Shown here: piece after piece, positions 42,394-51,430 of the stretch | Layout of the letters: each line of letters opens with the position of its first letter | How positions within the stretch are numbered: position 1 is the stretch's first letter | Assembly (NCBI RefSeq): GCF_016746095.1 | Contig: NZ_JAERTY010000002.1 | Coordinates: forward strand, 62,001 to 126,000 | Direction: 5' to 3' | From: Sphingobacterium faecale | Lineage (GTDB): Bacteria > Bacteroidota > Bacteroidia > Sphingobacteriales > Sphingobacteriaceae | Length of the DNA: 64,000 nt | Notes under the pieces: generated by a model | Databases searched by the model: none | What the model saw: the letters and a program-made list of their open reading frames with translations, nothing else | Told to the model about the DNA's origin: nothing | Program-made: the position numbers and the translations under genes

Positions 42394-44094
42394 TTAATAT
42401 CGTATTCCTTTGATGTTCAGTTGTAGGTTCTTTTTACCTCGCCAATTGTTCTCTTCTATGCTGTAGCAGATATCAAAAGATTTTTTACTATTGAGGTGGC
42501 TAATATGTTCTGCTAGTCCAAAGGCTATACAGTCGAAACTCGGAGAGCCTTCTTGGATGCTGGTAAACTTGAGGTGATTGCTACCTACGATATATGCCGA
42601 TCCATGTAAATTGACCTTTCGGGAAATAAATATAGGAGCCTCATTCTGAGGGCCAAAAGGTTCGAATTGCCGAAGGATTCTATAAAATTTGGTGTCAATA
42701 TCTTTAAGATCTATCTCCGCTTCTATAGAAACTTCCTGTTGGAGCATTTCTGGTTTTATGGAGCGTTGTACGACCTCTTCAAACTTCGTTTGGAACAGTG
42801 AAATGTTCTTTTCTTGCATGGTGAGGCCAGCCGCATATTTATGACCACCAAATTGGTCTAAGAGATCGCTGCATTCGCTGAGTGCTTCATAGAGGTCAAA
42901 TCCTATCACCGATCGTGCCGAGCCAGCAATATGTCCATTAGTCCGCGTCAGTATAACGGTAGGTCGATAATAACGTTCTGTCAATCTTGATGCGACGATA
43001 CCTATAACGCCCTTGTGCCAGTCCGATTTATAAAGTACGGTTGATTTTCTAAGTTTGTCTGCCTCGTTGTTTTCTATAATAGAAAGAGCCTCCTCTGTTA
43101 TCCTTAAGTCAAAGTCCTTTCGTACATTGTTCTGGTCATCGACGGCAGCGGAATAGTTCGCTGCTTCATCTTTTGATTTCGATATCAGAAGATTGACTGC
43201 TCCTTTTGCATGATCTATGCGCCCTGCAGCATTGATTCGGGGGCCTATCTGAAAAACAATGTCATTTATGGAGAAAACACCTGTTTTGTTGGACGACAGT
43301 TCTATTAGTGCCTGTAGTCCTACAGATGGATTAGAGTTCAGTTTCTTGAGTCCAAAGTGAGTTAATATCCTATTCTCGCCAGTAATCGGAACAATGTCTG
43401 AAGCGATACTAACAGCGACAAGGTCCAGGTACTTATAGGCCTCTTCCATATCCATTTCATTTTTCTGTATAAATGCTTGGATGATTTTAAAGCCTATTCC
43501 ACATCCGGAGAGTTCTTTATAAGGATAGGGACAATCTGTACGTTTGGGGTCAAGCACCGCGTAAGCATTGGGAATTGTGTCTCCGGGTAAGTGGTGGTCG
43601 CCAATAATAAAGTCTATGCCATGTCGACTTGCATATTCTACTTTTTCTAAAGCTTTGATTCCACAATCGAGTGCTATAATGAGGGAAAAGTCATTAGCAG
43701 CAGCGTAGTCGATACCTTGGGTGGAGATGCCATAACCTTCGGCATAGCGATCTGGGATATAATATTCGATCCGAGAATGAAAGGCACGAAAGAAACTATA
43801 GACAACGGCTACAGCGGTGGTTCCATCTACGTCATAGTCCCCATATATCATAATCTTTTCGTTGTTGCCAATAGCTCGTTCGATACGGGAGATCGCGGTA
43901 TCCATATCCTTCATCAGGAAAGGATCATGCAATTGTTCTAGAGAAGGTCTGAAAAAGGTCTTGGATTGCTCAAAAGTATAAATCCCGCGATTAGCCAACA
44001 ATTGAGCAACGATAGAATTTACTCCTAGTTCAGATTGTAATTTATGGATTATATTGCTGTCAATTTTTGGTTTCAGGACCCACCTTTTTTGCAT
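42394..44094 (-). CDS. recJ: Single-stranded-DNA-specific exonuclease RecJ
   Basis: RecJ degrades single-stranded DNA 5' to 3' in recombination and repair. The 566-aa protein has the DHH-family motifs GDYDVDGTTAV (85-95), ALDCGIKALE and GDHHLPG (165-171), then DHHA1 with LTRTNGHIAGSARSV and GGHKYAAGLTM, and an OB-fold C-terminus. All metal ligands are in place. Length is typical. Confidence 0.95.
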   Translation of the reverse strand: MQKRWVLKPKIDSNIIHKLQSELGVNSIVAQLLANRGIYTFEQSKTFFRPSLEQLHDPFLMKDMDTAISRIERAIGNNEKIMIYGDYDVDGTTAVAVVYSFFRAFHSRIEYYIPDRYAEGYGISTQGIDYAAANDFSLIIALDCGIKALEKVEYASRHGIDFIIGDHHLPGDTIPNAYAVLDPKRTDCPYPYKELSGCGIGFKIIQAFIQKNEMDMEEAYKYLDLVAVSIASDIVPITGENRILTHFGLKKLNSNPSVGLQALIELSSNKTGVFSINDIVFQIGPRINAAGRIDHAKGAVNLLISKSKDEAANYSAAVDDQNNVRKDFDLRITEEALSIIENNEADKLRKSTVLYKSDWHKGVIGIVASRLTERYYRPTVILTRTNGHIAGSARSVIGFDLYEALSECSDLLDQFGGHKYAAGLTMQEKNISLFQTKFEEVVQRSIKPEMLQQEVSIEAEIDLKDIDTKFYRILRQFEPFGPQNEAPIFISRKVNLHGSAYIVGSNHLKFTSIQEGSPSFDCIAFGLAEHISHLNSKKSFDICYSIEENNWRGKKNLQLNIKGIRY

Positions 44095-44210
44095 ACCTTT
44101 GCACTATATTTTGTATGTAAATATACATTTTCTAGGTATGGTTACCTAATATTGGCTAGGGTATTTCATTTGCTCTAGCGTTAACTGTCATATTTACAAG
44201 ATTATAAAAG

Positions 44211-44999
44211 ATGATACAAGCATATTCCCTTTTTGAAGGTTCTTTTTCAGTTGACGGGACAAAAAAATTTATTCCCTTTGATCCCTTGAAAGATGATCCG
44301 AAGAGCCGGCCGGGCTCACTCTTCGTCCATGTTCACCCTTTTTTAATTGTTGCTGGTTGCGGGTTGGTCCTCTGTGACACGGGGTTAGGATCTCGGACAG
44401 GTAGTGATGAGTTATTGATACATGATAATATTCGTAAGCTTGGTTTTGAGCCTAATGATGTTAAATATGTGCTGATGTCACATCTCCATAAAGATCATGC
44501 AGGTGGTATGGTCGACTTTAACAATGGAGTAGGACGGATTGCTTTTCCGGAAGCAGAGTATATTGTACAGCGGGGTGAATGGGAAACCGCATATAGCTCG
44601 GAATCTTCATCCTATCGCACCGAAGTGTTTGATGTACTGCAGCGCAGTGGCAATTTAACTCTTGTTGAGGGGGATGGTACTATAAATAATGAGATTCGGT
44701 ATGTGCTTAATGGTGGACATACAGAGTTCCATCAGGCTTTCCATATCGAGACGGTTGGTGAGCATTTCTTTTTCGGAGGTGATGTGCTTCCAGAGCCTGA
44801 GGAGTTGTTTAAAAATTTTATTGCCAAGTATGATTATGACGGCCGCGCATCGCGTGATAGACGTAAGGAGTATTGGCAAGAGGGGGCTGCTGAAGGGTGG
44901 GTGTTTATGTTTTATCATGGCAAATCGATTGCGATCGGTAGACCTAAACAAAAAGAAGATGGCGCTTATATACTGGTAGATGCAAGCAAAACAGCTTAA
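44211..44999 (+). CDS. MBL-fold metallo-hydrolase
   Basis: The 262-aa protein has the metallo-beta-lactamase motif SHLHKDHAGG (His91, His93, Asp95, His96). Further metal ligands are in NGGHTEFHQAF (about 172), the Asp in FFGGDVLPEP and a C-terminal FYHGKS. It resembles quorum-quenching lactonase-like or other small-molecule hydrolases of the superfamily, and the substrate cannot be assigned. It stands between divergent recJ and the KhtT-like gene, 76 bases upstream of the latter. Confidence 0.8.
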   Translation: MIQAYSLFEGSFSVDGTKKFIPFDPLKDDPKSRPGSLFVHVHPFLIVAGCGLVLCDTGLGSRTGSDELLIHDNIRKLGFEPNDVKYVLMSHLHKDHAGGMVDFNNGVGRIAFPEAEYIVQRGEWETAYSSESSSYRTEVFDVLQRSGNLTLVEGDGTINNEIRYVLNGGHTEFHQAFHIETVGEHFFFGGDVLPEPEELFKNFIAKYDYDGRASRDRRKEYWQEGAAEGWVFMFYHGKSIAIGRPKQKEDGAYILVDASKTA

Positions 45000-45075
45000 A
45001 TCTAATCAAGTTGGATATCCGTATAACTTTAGTTAAATTTGATTAATGTCTATTTTGTAACTAATAAAAGTAATC

Positions 45076-45555
45076 ATGTCGGTAGTTAGAGAAAGTGATC
45101 TTATTGGTATTGGCAAGAAATACCAGATTGAAACCGAAGCTGGTGACAATATGGTTGTAGTTATTCACGATGATGGTCGTCGCGAGTTGTACCGTCGTGA
45201 TGAGGAAGATAATGATACGCAGTGTGTGATGACTCTTTCTGATGAAGAGTCTAGGCAGATTGCAGGTATTCTCGGTGGATTGTCTTACAAACCCAAAGCG
45301 TTGGAAACCATAGAAGTTGCTCTGGATGATCTGCGTATAGAGTGGTATAAAGTAGATGTCTCTGATGACTGGGCAAATCGAAGTATAGGCGATTTGGCAG
45401 TGCGGCAAAAGACCGGAGCCTCTATCATCGCCGCTATTCACGAGGGAGAGACTGTTATTAATCCGGGACCTGAGTATGTCATCACAACTGGCGTGACATT
45501 GGTTATCGCAGGAAAATCTAAGAATATAAAGCTTTTAAAAGAAATTCTGTTGTAG
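45076..45555 (+). CDS. KhtT/TrkA-C-type antiporter regulatory subunit
   Basis: A 159-aa soluble protein with an N-terminal beta-rich domain (LIGIGKKYQIETEAGD) and a C-terminal RCK_C/TrkA-C domain (WANRSIGDLAVRQKTGASIIAAI, then VLVIAGKSKNI-like end TLVIAGKSKNIKLL). In Bacillus, KhtT binds cyclic di-AMP or protons and gates the K+/H+ antiporter KhtU. The antiporter gene follows after five bases, so this is a matched pair. Confidence 0.85.
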   Translation: MSVVRESDLIGIGKKYQIETEAGDNMVVVIHDDGRRELYRRDEEDNDTQCVMTLSDEESRQIAGILGGLSYKPKALETIEVALDDLRIEWYKVDVSDDWANRSIGDLAVRQKTGASIIAAIHEGETVINPGPEYVITTGVTLVIAGKSKNIKLLKEILL

Positions 45556-45560
45556 AGCCT

Positions 45561-46868
45561 ATGTCGCATATTATAATATTAGAAATAGGAATTGCTGTTC
45601 TACTAGTTGCCTCTGTTGGTTTATTGGCCAATAGGCTACGTTTCTCAGTCATACCTTTCTTTATTATTATAGGGATGTTTTTAGGCAATAAGGAGTATCC
45701 TGATTTCTTGGTTACTTTTTTAGAGCAAAGTGATAACACCGCACTTACGCATGGGATCGAGAAAGTGTGGAGCTTTTTCACATTTTCCGAAAGTAAGCCC
45801 TTTATTGAGTTTATGGGGCGATTGGGCGTTTTGTTTTTGTTGTTTTATCTTGGTCTTGAATTTTCTGTCGGCCGTCTTATAAAATCAGGTAAATCTATAA
45901 TCGTAGGTGGCTCATTGTATGTCGCACTTAATTTCGTTTCCGGACTATTTATTGGTTGGTTGATGGGGCTTCCTTTTAAGGAAGTGATGGTGTTAAGTGG
46001 ATTGATGACAAGCTCTTCAACGGCTATTGTCGCGAAGGTCCTGACAGACCTAAAACGTACAGCCAATTCAGAAACAGAGGTGATCATGGGAATGATTATG
46101 TTTGACGATCTCTTTATCGCTATGCATATTTCTTTCTTATCGGGCCTGATTATAGCTGGAGGCACATCAGTATGGGCCGTATTGGGTACCTCTTTGCTGG
46201 CGCTAGGCTTTATCCTCGCATTTTTGATTCTAGGCCGGAGACTGATCCCCTTTATCGACCGTCTGCTTCAGGAAAAATCCTCTGAACTTTTTATTCTTAT
46301 TATATTTAGCTTACTGTTTGTTATTGCAGGGGTTTCCGAAACTATTCACGTAGCCGAAGCTATTGGAGCCTTGATGGCAGGATTGGTATTTGCTGATTCA
46401 AAATATATCAAGAAGATTGAAGCTATGGTTTTGCCTTATAAGGACTTCTTCGGGGCTATGTTTTTCTTCAGTTTTGGCCTATCAATAGATATCTATACTT
46501 TAGGAGGAGCCATTGGCTGGGCAACACTTGCAGCGGTCATTACGGTGCTGTGTAATGTAGCCTCTGGATACTTTGCTGCCCATTTTTCTAAAATGAAGCC
46601 ACGCGCTTCCTTTGATATTGGTTTTACTTTATCCGCTAGAGGTGAGTTTTCGATTATTATGGCTAATATAGGTAAAGCCGGCGGTCTTCTTCCTATATTG
46701 CAGTCTTTCGTGGTGGTCTATGTCTTGATTCTCTCTATCGTGTCCCCATTGTTGACAAAAGAGTCTAGAAGGCTATGGAATGCCTTGTTTGGGAAAGAAG
46801 AAGGGATATCGAAGCCTCGGAAAACCTTAGCAGATCTGGAAGCTAGTATATCCCCAAAGAAGGATTAG
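45561..46868 (+). CDS. CPA2-family K+(Na+)/H+ antiporter (KhtU/KefB-like)
   Basis: The 435-aa membrane protein has about 12-13 helices of the CPA2 fold (VASVGLLANRLRFSVIPFFIIIGMFLG; FLLFYLGLEFS; GLMTSSSTAIVAKVLTDL; AEAIGALMAGLVFADSKY; FTLSARGEFSIIMANIG). It lacks the C-terminal RCK domain of KefB/KefC, and the partner protein upstream provides it. The pair probably extrudes K+ in exchange for H+. Its stop overlaps the convergent MIP18-family gene by four bases. Confidence 0.88.
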   Translation: MSHIIILEIGIAVLLVASVGLLANRLRFSVIPFFIIIGMFLGNKEYPDFLVTFLEQSDNTALTHGIEKVWSFFTFSESKPFIEFMGRLGVLFLLFYLGLEFSVGRLIKSGKSIIVGGSLYVALNFVSGLFIGWLMGLPFKEVMVLSGLMTSSSTAIVAKVLTDLKRTANSETEVIMGMIMFDDLFIAMHISFLSGLIIAGGTSVWAVLGTSLLALGFILAFLILGRRLIPFIDRLLQEKSSELFILIIFSLLFVIAGVSETIHVAEAIGALMAGLVFADSKYIKKIEAMVLPYKDFFGAMFFFSFGLSIDIYTLGGAIGWATLAAVITVLCNVASGYFAAHFSKMKPRASFDIGFTLSARGEFSIIMANIGKAGGLLPILQSFVVVYVLILSIVSPLLTKESRRLWNALFGKEEGISKPRKTLADLEASISPKKD

Positions 46869-47194
46869 AGAAAACCTAACTCTAGTTTTGCTTCTTCACT
46901 CATCATATCTCTATTCCAAGGCGGGTCAAAGGTGAGTTCGACCAAAGATTCGTTAACGCCCTCGATCACAGCAACTTTTCGTTGTACTTCGTCCATAATC
47001 TCCCCAGCTACGGGGCACCCCGGTGCGGTCAGTGTCATCACTACTTTAGCTACACCTCCTTCTTTGGTGATTATTTCATAGACTAAACCGAGATCCACTA
47101 TGTTGGCAGGTTTCAATTCAGGGTCGTAGACACTTTCTAATGCTTCTTGTATTTGAGGCGCTAAACCTAGCGCATCCATGATTATAATGCTCAT
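46865..47194 (-). CDS. MIP18/SufT-family iron-sulfur cluster assembly factor
   Basis: The 109-aa protein is a single MIP18 (DUF59) domain: VYDPELKPANIVDLGLVYEI near residues 22-41 and LTAPGCPVAGEI at about 56-67 with the conserved Cys. Such proteins assist Fe-S cluster maturation (SufT in Gram-positives, and a partner of SUF in Bacteroidota). No suf genes are in the window. It shares an ATGA overlap with the glycosyltransferase stop codon upstream on the same strand, suggesting coupled translation. Confidence 0.88.
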   Translation of the reverse strand: MSIIIMDALGLAPQIQEALESVYDPELKPANIVDLGLVYEIITKEGGVAKVVMTLTAPGCPVAGEIMDEVQRKVAVIEGVNESLVELTFDPPWNRDMMSEEAKLELGFL

Positions 47195-48363
47195 TTGTTT
47201 TTTGATAGTTGAATTGCTTTTTGATATATCCTTTCCAATAATAATACGTTTTTTTGAGAAGAATATTTGTCTGAAAAATCTTTTTTACATTTTTCAGATA
47301 TTGTTTTCTTTTTATCGAGAGTTAAGTTTTGCCAGGTATCAAGGGTGTTCTTCATGCTTTTTGCGTTATTAGGTTCAAACAGAAAGCCGTTTTCTCCTTC
47401 ATCGACCATTTCCTCCAGTATGCCAATCCTACTAGCGATTACGGGGGTTCCACAGGCAAAAGCTTCCAGCACAGTCATAGGCATGCCTTCAAACCAGATT
47501 GATGGAATGATTAATGCTTGACTTTCCGACAGGTATTTATGTAGGGCTTCTTGGTTCTGGAATCCTCCATATACGATGTTGGAAGAACTTTGGGCAGCCT
47601 GTTTGACCTGCTCAGCCAGTGGTCCGTCACCAAATATCCTTATCGTATGATTGCACTGCGCAAATGCGTCGAGTAGGGACCGAATACCCTTTTCTTCAGA
47701 AAGCCTGCCGATGTAGACGAAGTAGTCTTTTCTTTCAATCGCGGTATGGCCTGAGGTTTCCAGCGTGAAGTTGGGTTTTATGGCTATTTGTTGCTCTTTG
47801 AACTGAATTGTGGAACGTAAAAAAAGCTGCTTGCCAAATTCAGAGAAGGTCAGTATTTGTTCTATATTGCTCCAGGTACCTAGCTTCTTATGTAAATACA
47901 CAGTAAATGCAGTCCAGAAGGTTTTTAACAAGGAATTATCAAGTACTTTATTTTTGATGGATTTCCAGGGAAACTCTTGATCTATAGTGTCTGTGAACAC
48001 AGCGTTATTATGAAATAGATTGGCTGACGGATCCAACAGTCGAAAATTGTGCAGCGTCAGTACGACAGGAATTTTTGCTTGTTGTAGTTTTCTAAATATT
48101 AGGGGGCCTATAGCGTAATGCGTATTGTGTATGTGTACCACGTCGGGTTTGAACTTGCGGACCATTTTCATTATGCGTCTTGCAGTAATAATATTCCAGG
48201 GATAAAGAAAGAATTGGATGAGTCCTTTTATTCCTTTTCTATTATGGAAAGATATCGTTTCAACCTGATGGTTTCCTTCTTTTAGGATAGCAGTTTCTTG
48301 TGCAAAGACTACATCTTCACCGCCTTTATGTTGATAGAAATTGTGGATTATGAGAATACGCAT
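47191..48363 (-). CDS. Family 4 glycosyltransferase
   Basis: GT-B-fold protein of 390 aa. The N-terminal Rossmann half starts MRILIIHNFYQHKGGEDVVF, and the C-terminal half holds FVYIGRLSEEKGIRSLLDAF, the phosphate loop and the EAFACGTPVIASRIGILEEM motif. Likely transfers a sugar to an extracellular polysaccharide or lipid-linked acceptor. It is isolated from other envelope sugar genes. ATGA overlap with the MIP18-family gene downstream. Confidence 0.88.
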   Translation of the reverse strand: MRILIIHNFYQHKGGEDVVFAQETAILKEGNHQVETISFHNRKGIKGLIQFFLYPWNIITARRIMKMVRKFKPDVVHIHNTHYAIGPLIFRKLQQAKIPVVLTLHNFRLLDPSANLFHNNAVFTDTIDQEFPWKSIKNKVLDNSLLKTFWTAFTVYLHKKLGTWSNIEQILTFSEFGKQLFLRSTIQFKEQQIAIKPNFTLETSGHTAIERKDYFVYIGRLSEEKGIRSLLDAFAQCNHTIRIFGDGPLAEQVKQAAQSSSNIVYGGFQNQEALHKYLSESQALIIPSIWFEGMPMTVLEAFACGTPVIASRIGILEEMVDEGENGFLFEPNNAKSMKNTLDTWQNLTLDKKKTISEKCKKDFSDKYSSQKNVLLLERIYQKAIQLSKNK

Positions 48364-48512
48364 GATTGAAATATTAACACAAAATTATCATTTTCATTCT
48401 GTATTCTATGGATTTGGATGCAAATGTTTAATAGCTGTATTCATGTGGCTATTGAGGTCGTTTGTGCGCTGTAGGTTTTTATGGTTTGTCTCTTTAAGAA
48501 CGGATTATTATG

Positions 48513-48520
48513 TATCTTAG
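48513..48520 (+). promoter_or_regulatory. -7-like box three bases before a start codon
   Basis: TATCTTAG has one mismatch to TAnnTTTG and ends three bases before the ATG at 48524. A TTTG lies 25 bases further upstream (48484-48487). It predicts leaderless transcription. Confidence 0.35.
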
Positions 48521-48523
48521 CGT

Positions 48524-49516
48524 ATGATTTCGAAAAGTGTTTTTGGCAACGTAGATTTTTCAGATAAAATTAGTGAAGCGTTAGGAAGTGTACAGTTTCC
48601 CGAAAGTCCTATCAACCTCTATCAACCGATTAAATATATACTTTCATTGGCAGGAAAGCGGATCCGCCCGCAGTTGGCGATATTAGGAGCAGATCTGTTT
48701 GGACATGCAAAGTTAGAAGAGGTCGTGCCAGCTTCGGTAGCTATAGAGTATTTTCACAATTTCACATTAATTCATGATGATATTATGGACAAGGCGCCGC
48801 TACGCCGTGGAAAAGAGACGGTACACCACAAATGGAACGATGATATTGCTATACTTTCAGGCGATGCATTGCTCATTAAAGCGTACGAACAATTGGCTAA
48901 ATGCCCTGCTGCATTTATTCCGTTGTTGTTGACAACCTTTAATCGAGTAGCTTTAGAAGTTTGTGAGGGACAACAGATGGATATGGATTTTGAAACAACA
49001 GAAGAGGTATCCGAAGATGAGTATGTAAATATGATTCGGTTGAAAACGTCAGTGTTATTAGGGGGTGCGTTGGAAATGGGAGCGATTATTGCTGCAGCAC
49101 CATCTTCGGAGCGTGTTAAATTATATAGTTTCGGTGAGAATCTAGGAATTGCTTTCCAATTGCAAGACGATATTTTAGATGCTTTTGGTGATCCAGCGAC
49201 TTTTGGAAAACAAATAGGAGGTGACATTATTGTAAATAAGAAAACAATACTGCATATTCTATTGAAACAAGAGCTCAATTCGGAAGACTTTGAGATATTT
49301 AAGTCTGTTTTAGCATTATCTTCCTCAGATTCGGATTTAAAAATCGAGCAAATGAAGAAATTATACGAAAAATATAATGTTTTGAACAAGGCTAATGCCT
49401 TAAAAGAACATTATACAAAGCGGGCTTATACCAATTTGGAGGAAATTGAGGTAGAAAGCCAAAGAAAAGAGGAGCTTTATAACCTTGCTGACCGTTTGAT
49501 GCATAGGGCCCGTTAG
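48524..49516 (+). CDS. All-trans polyprenyl diphosphate synthase
   Basis: The 330-aa enzyme belongs to the E-isoprenyl diphosphate synthase family. It has the first Asp-rich motif DDIMD (85-89) with RRGKETVHHKWN following, and the second one, LQDDILDAFGD, near residue 215-225. The upstream GKRIRPQL holds the diphosphate-binding residues. The small-to-medium residues before DDIMD and the family match suggest a medium-chain product such as the octaprenyl or heptaprenyl side chain of menaquinone; chain length cannot be fixed by eye. No isoprenoid genes are adjacent. Confidence 0.88.
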   Translation: MISKSVFGNVDFSDKISEALGSVQFPESPINLYQPIKYILSLAGKRIRPQLAILGADLFGHAKLEEVVPASVAIEYFHNFTLIHDDIMDKAPLRRGKETVHHKWNDDIAILSGDALLIKAYEQLAKCPAAFIPLLLTTFNRVALEVCEGQQMDMDFETTEEVSEDEYVNMIRLKTSVLLGGALEMGAIIAAAPSSERVKLYSFGENLGIAFQLQDDILDAFGDPATFGKQIGGDIIVNKKTILHILLKQELNSEDFEIFKSVLALSSSDSDLKIEQMKKLYEKYNVLNKANALKEHYTKRAYTNLEEIEVESQRKEELYNLADRLMHRAR

Positions 49517-49589
49517 TAAATTACTTAGGAAATTGTTGGTAATTTCACTAAATTGGTTGTTTATTTTAATAATAGAGTTGTAAACGTTT

Positions 49590-50366
49590 ATGGAGCCGAT
49601 AAAGATCACCATATTTCAAGCTTACCTATTTTGGGAGAATGCGGAGAAAAATCTGCAAAATTTAAGATTGCGACTGTCTTCACTTAAAGAAAAGACAGAC
49701 TTGATCCTATTGCCTGAAATGTTTAACACGGGTTTCACCATGAACGTTGAAAAATGTGCTGAACGTATGGACGGGATGACGATGCGATGGATGTATGATA
49801 CAGCAGTTTCTTTTGATTGTGTGGTAGCCGGTACGCTGATTATTGAGGAAGAAGGGCGATATTATAATAGATTTATCTGGATGTCTCCGGACGGTAGTTA
49901 TGTGCATTACGATAAACGACATTTATTCGCCATGGGAGGTGAAGATAAGTTTTTTACAGCGGGTAATACCCGTATAGTGACTATGCTTAAAGGCTGGAAG
50001 ATCTGCCCTATGATTTGTTACGATTTGCGCTTCCCGGTGTGGTCTAGAAATCAAGAAGAAGGGTATGACCTTTTAGTATATACGGCAAGTTGGCCGGATA
50101 AACGATCCGGGCATTGGAGAGCGCTTATCCCAGCTCGTGCTATTGAGAACCAAGCTTTTGTGATCGGAGTAAATAGAGTAGGACATGATGGCAATGAGAT
50201 TTATTATTCGGGCGGGTCAATGTGTATCTCGCCGCTTGGTGATGTGATCTATTACAAGCCTGAGGACGAAGATTTGTATACGTTTACACTTAATCCTAAA
50301 GACCTTGAGAGTGCACGTGAACGTTTCCCCTTTTTACAAGACCGGGACCATTTTTCTCTGTTATAA
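49590..50366 (+). CDS. Nitrilase-superfamily amidohydrolase (YafV/omega-amidase-like)
   Basis: The 258-aa protein has the C-N hydrolase triad: Glu in LILLPEMFNTGF (about 44), Lys in YDKRHLFAMGGE (about 110), and Cys in CPMICYDLRFP (about 143). The layout matches bacterial omega-amidase/YafV, which hydrolyses alpha-ketoglutaramate or alpha-ketosuccinamate. Catalytic residues are all present. A single-gene unit after the polyprenyl synthase. Confidence 0.88.
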   Translation: MEPIKITIFQAYLFWENAEKNLQNLRLRLSSLKEKTDLILLPEMFNTGFTMNVEKCAERMDGMTMRWMYDTAVSFDCVVAGTLIIEEEGRYYNRFIWMSPDGSYVHYDKRHLFAMGGEDKFFTAGNTRIVTMLKGWKICPMICYDLRFPVWSRNQEEGYDLLVYTASWPDKRSGHWRALIPARAIENQAFVIGVNRVGHDGNEIYYSGGSMCISPLGDVIYYKPEDEDLYTFTLNPKDLESARERFPFLQDRDHFSLL

Positions 50367-50408
50367 CTTTTCTTAGTTGAGGAAATTTCTTTTGAAGTGT
50401 TTTTTCTG

Positions 50409-50804
50409 CTATTGATAAGGACGTTCCAATATCGCTGATTGAATGACAGCCTGACGGAGGTCAAATGCAATTGGTTGATGTTCTTCTTTAACTTCTTCAG
50501 CTACTACAGCAACCTGTTTTTTTCGGTATTCCTTCAGACGTTGTACCTCTTCTGGAATATCTTGTATCATATTGCTTTTTGTTACAAAGTCCTGAGTTGA
50601 TTTATTGACTTGTTTTTGTGGTATAGGTGGGGGAGTGGACGGAGAACGATAAGGTTCTACGACAGGGTGGGGGTGTTGATGTGGGGCTGTAGTCGGGCGC
50701 TGTGGGGTCCGTTTGGCGGATTTTTCCATTTCTTCTTTATAGTTAGAATAAATCTTATAGACAATTGAGCCTACAAATAGCAATACAACCACTAGATTTT
50801 CCAT
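50409..50804 (-). CDS. Small membrane-anchored proline-rich protein, unknown
   Basis: An N-terminal helix (MENLVVVLLFVGSIVYKIYSNY split) is followed by a basic, Pro/His-rich linker (TPQRPTTAPHQHPHP, PSTPPPIP) and a short helical tail. I chose the ATG at 50804 (131 aa); the frame extends to a TTG at 50822. I know no family. It is convergent with the nitrilase gene and divergent from marR. Confidence 0.6.
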   Translation of the reverse strand: MENLVVVLLFVGSIVYKIYSNYKEEMEKSAKRTPQRPTTAPHQHPHPVVEPYRSPSTPPPIPQKQVNKSTQDFVTKSNMIQDIPEEVQRLKEYRKKQVAVVAEEVKEEHQPIAFDLRQAVIQSAILERPYQ

Positions 50805-50915
50805 ACCAATAAATATAGGCAATTTTGACGTTAAAGTTATAATGTTGAAATAAAATTTGCATATTGAGTATGAAATTGCTTACTTGCATAAACAACCTAT
50901 AATTATAACTAACTA

Positions 50916-51356
50916 ATGAATGAATCTACAGTAATTTCGGAGGAGTTTTTTTCTTTTCTATCGGGTAAAGCGTCTACGGCTATTTCGAGACGGTTGCAGC
51001 GTAATTTGAAAGAGGTTAAGCTGAATATAACCGCAGAGCAATGGAGTATTCTATATTATCTTTGGCTGGAGGAAGGACTTACGCAGCAGGAGCTGGCTAA
51101 TTTTACGTTTAGGGATAAACCTAGTATTACTAGGTTGATTAACAATTTGGAACGTCTCGGTATGGTGATACGTGTAAATGACAAGCAGGACCGTCGATCC
51201 AATTTGATCTACCTGACAAAAGAGGGCAGAAAGCTTAGAGAATCGGGAATGAAACAGGCTTCTCTTACTATAAGGGAGTCTTTAGAAGGAGTGGATGAAA
51301 CTGATCTGAAAATAGCGCAAGAGATTCTAGAAAGGGTGTTTCAAAATTTGAAGTAG
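50916..51356 (+). CDS. MarR-family transcriptional regulator
   Basis: A 146-aa winged-helix repressor-type protein: the helix-turn-helix runs at about 62-85 (LTQQELANFTFRDKPSITRLINNLE) and the wing carries DKQDRRSNLIYLT (about 96-108). Ligand and targets are unknown. Its stop codon lies inside the first unit of a heptamer repeat tract. No regulated gene is obvious, although the FMN-binding gene is close. Confidence 0.85.
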   Translation: MNESTVISEEFFSFLSGKASTAISRRLQRNLKEVKLNITAEQWSILYYLWLEEGLTQQELANFTFRDKPSITRLINNLERLGMVIRVNDKQDRRSNLIYLTKEGRKLRESGMKQASLTIRESLEGVDETDLKIAQEILERVFQNLK

Positions 51357-51427
51357 TCAGTGGTCAGTAGTCAGGTGATTAGTAATTAGTAGAGAGTGGT
51401 CAGCATTAATTTCCAACCACTCTCTAC
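51354..51427. repeat. Degenerate TAGTCAG-type repeat tract and hairpin
   Basis: From 51354 to 51403 the sequence reads as a run of seven-base units related to TAGTCAG (TAGTCAG, TGGTCAG, TAGTCAG, then diverged). It merges into a hairpin with perfect 12-base arms at 51389-51400 and 51416-51427. The hairpin lies between the convergent marR and FMN genes and may act as terminator, though it lacks a T-run. Confidence 0.6.
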
Positions 51428-51430
51428 GGA

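Noticed and set aside
44094..44101. TACCTTTG box on the plus strand at the recJ start as promoter of the MBL gene
   Set aside because: It lies about 110 bases before the gene and only a distant TTTG (24-base spacing) could act with it, so it is probably chance.
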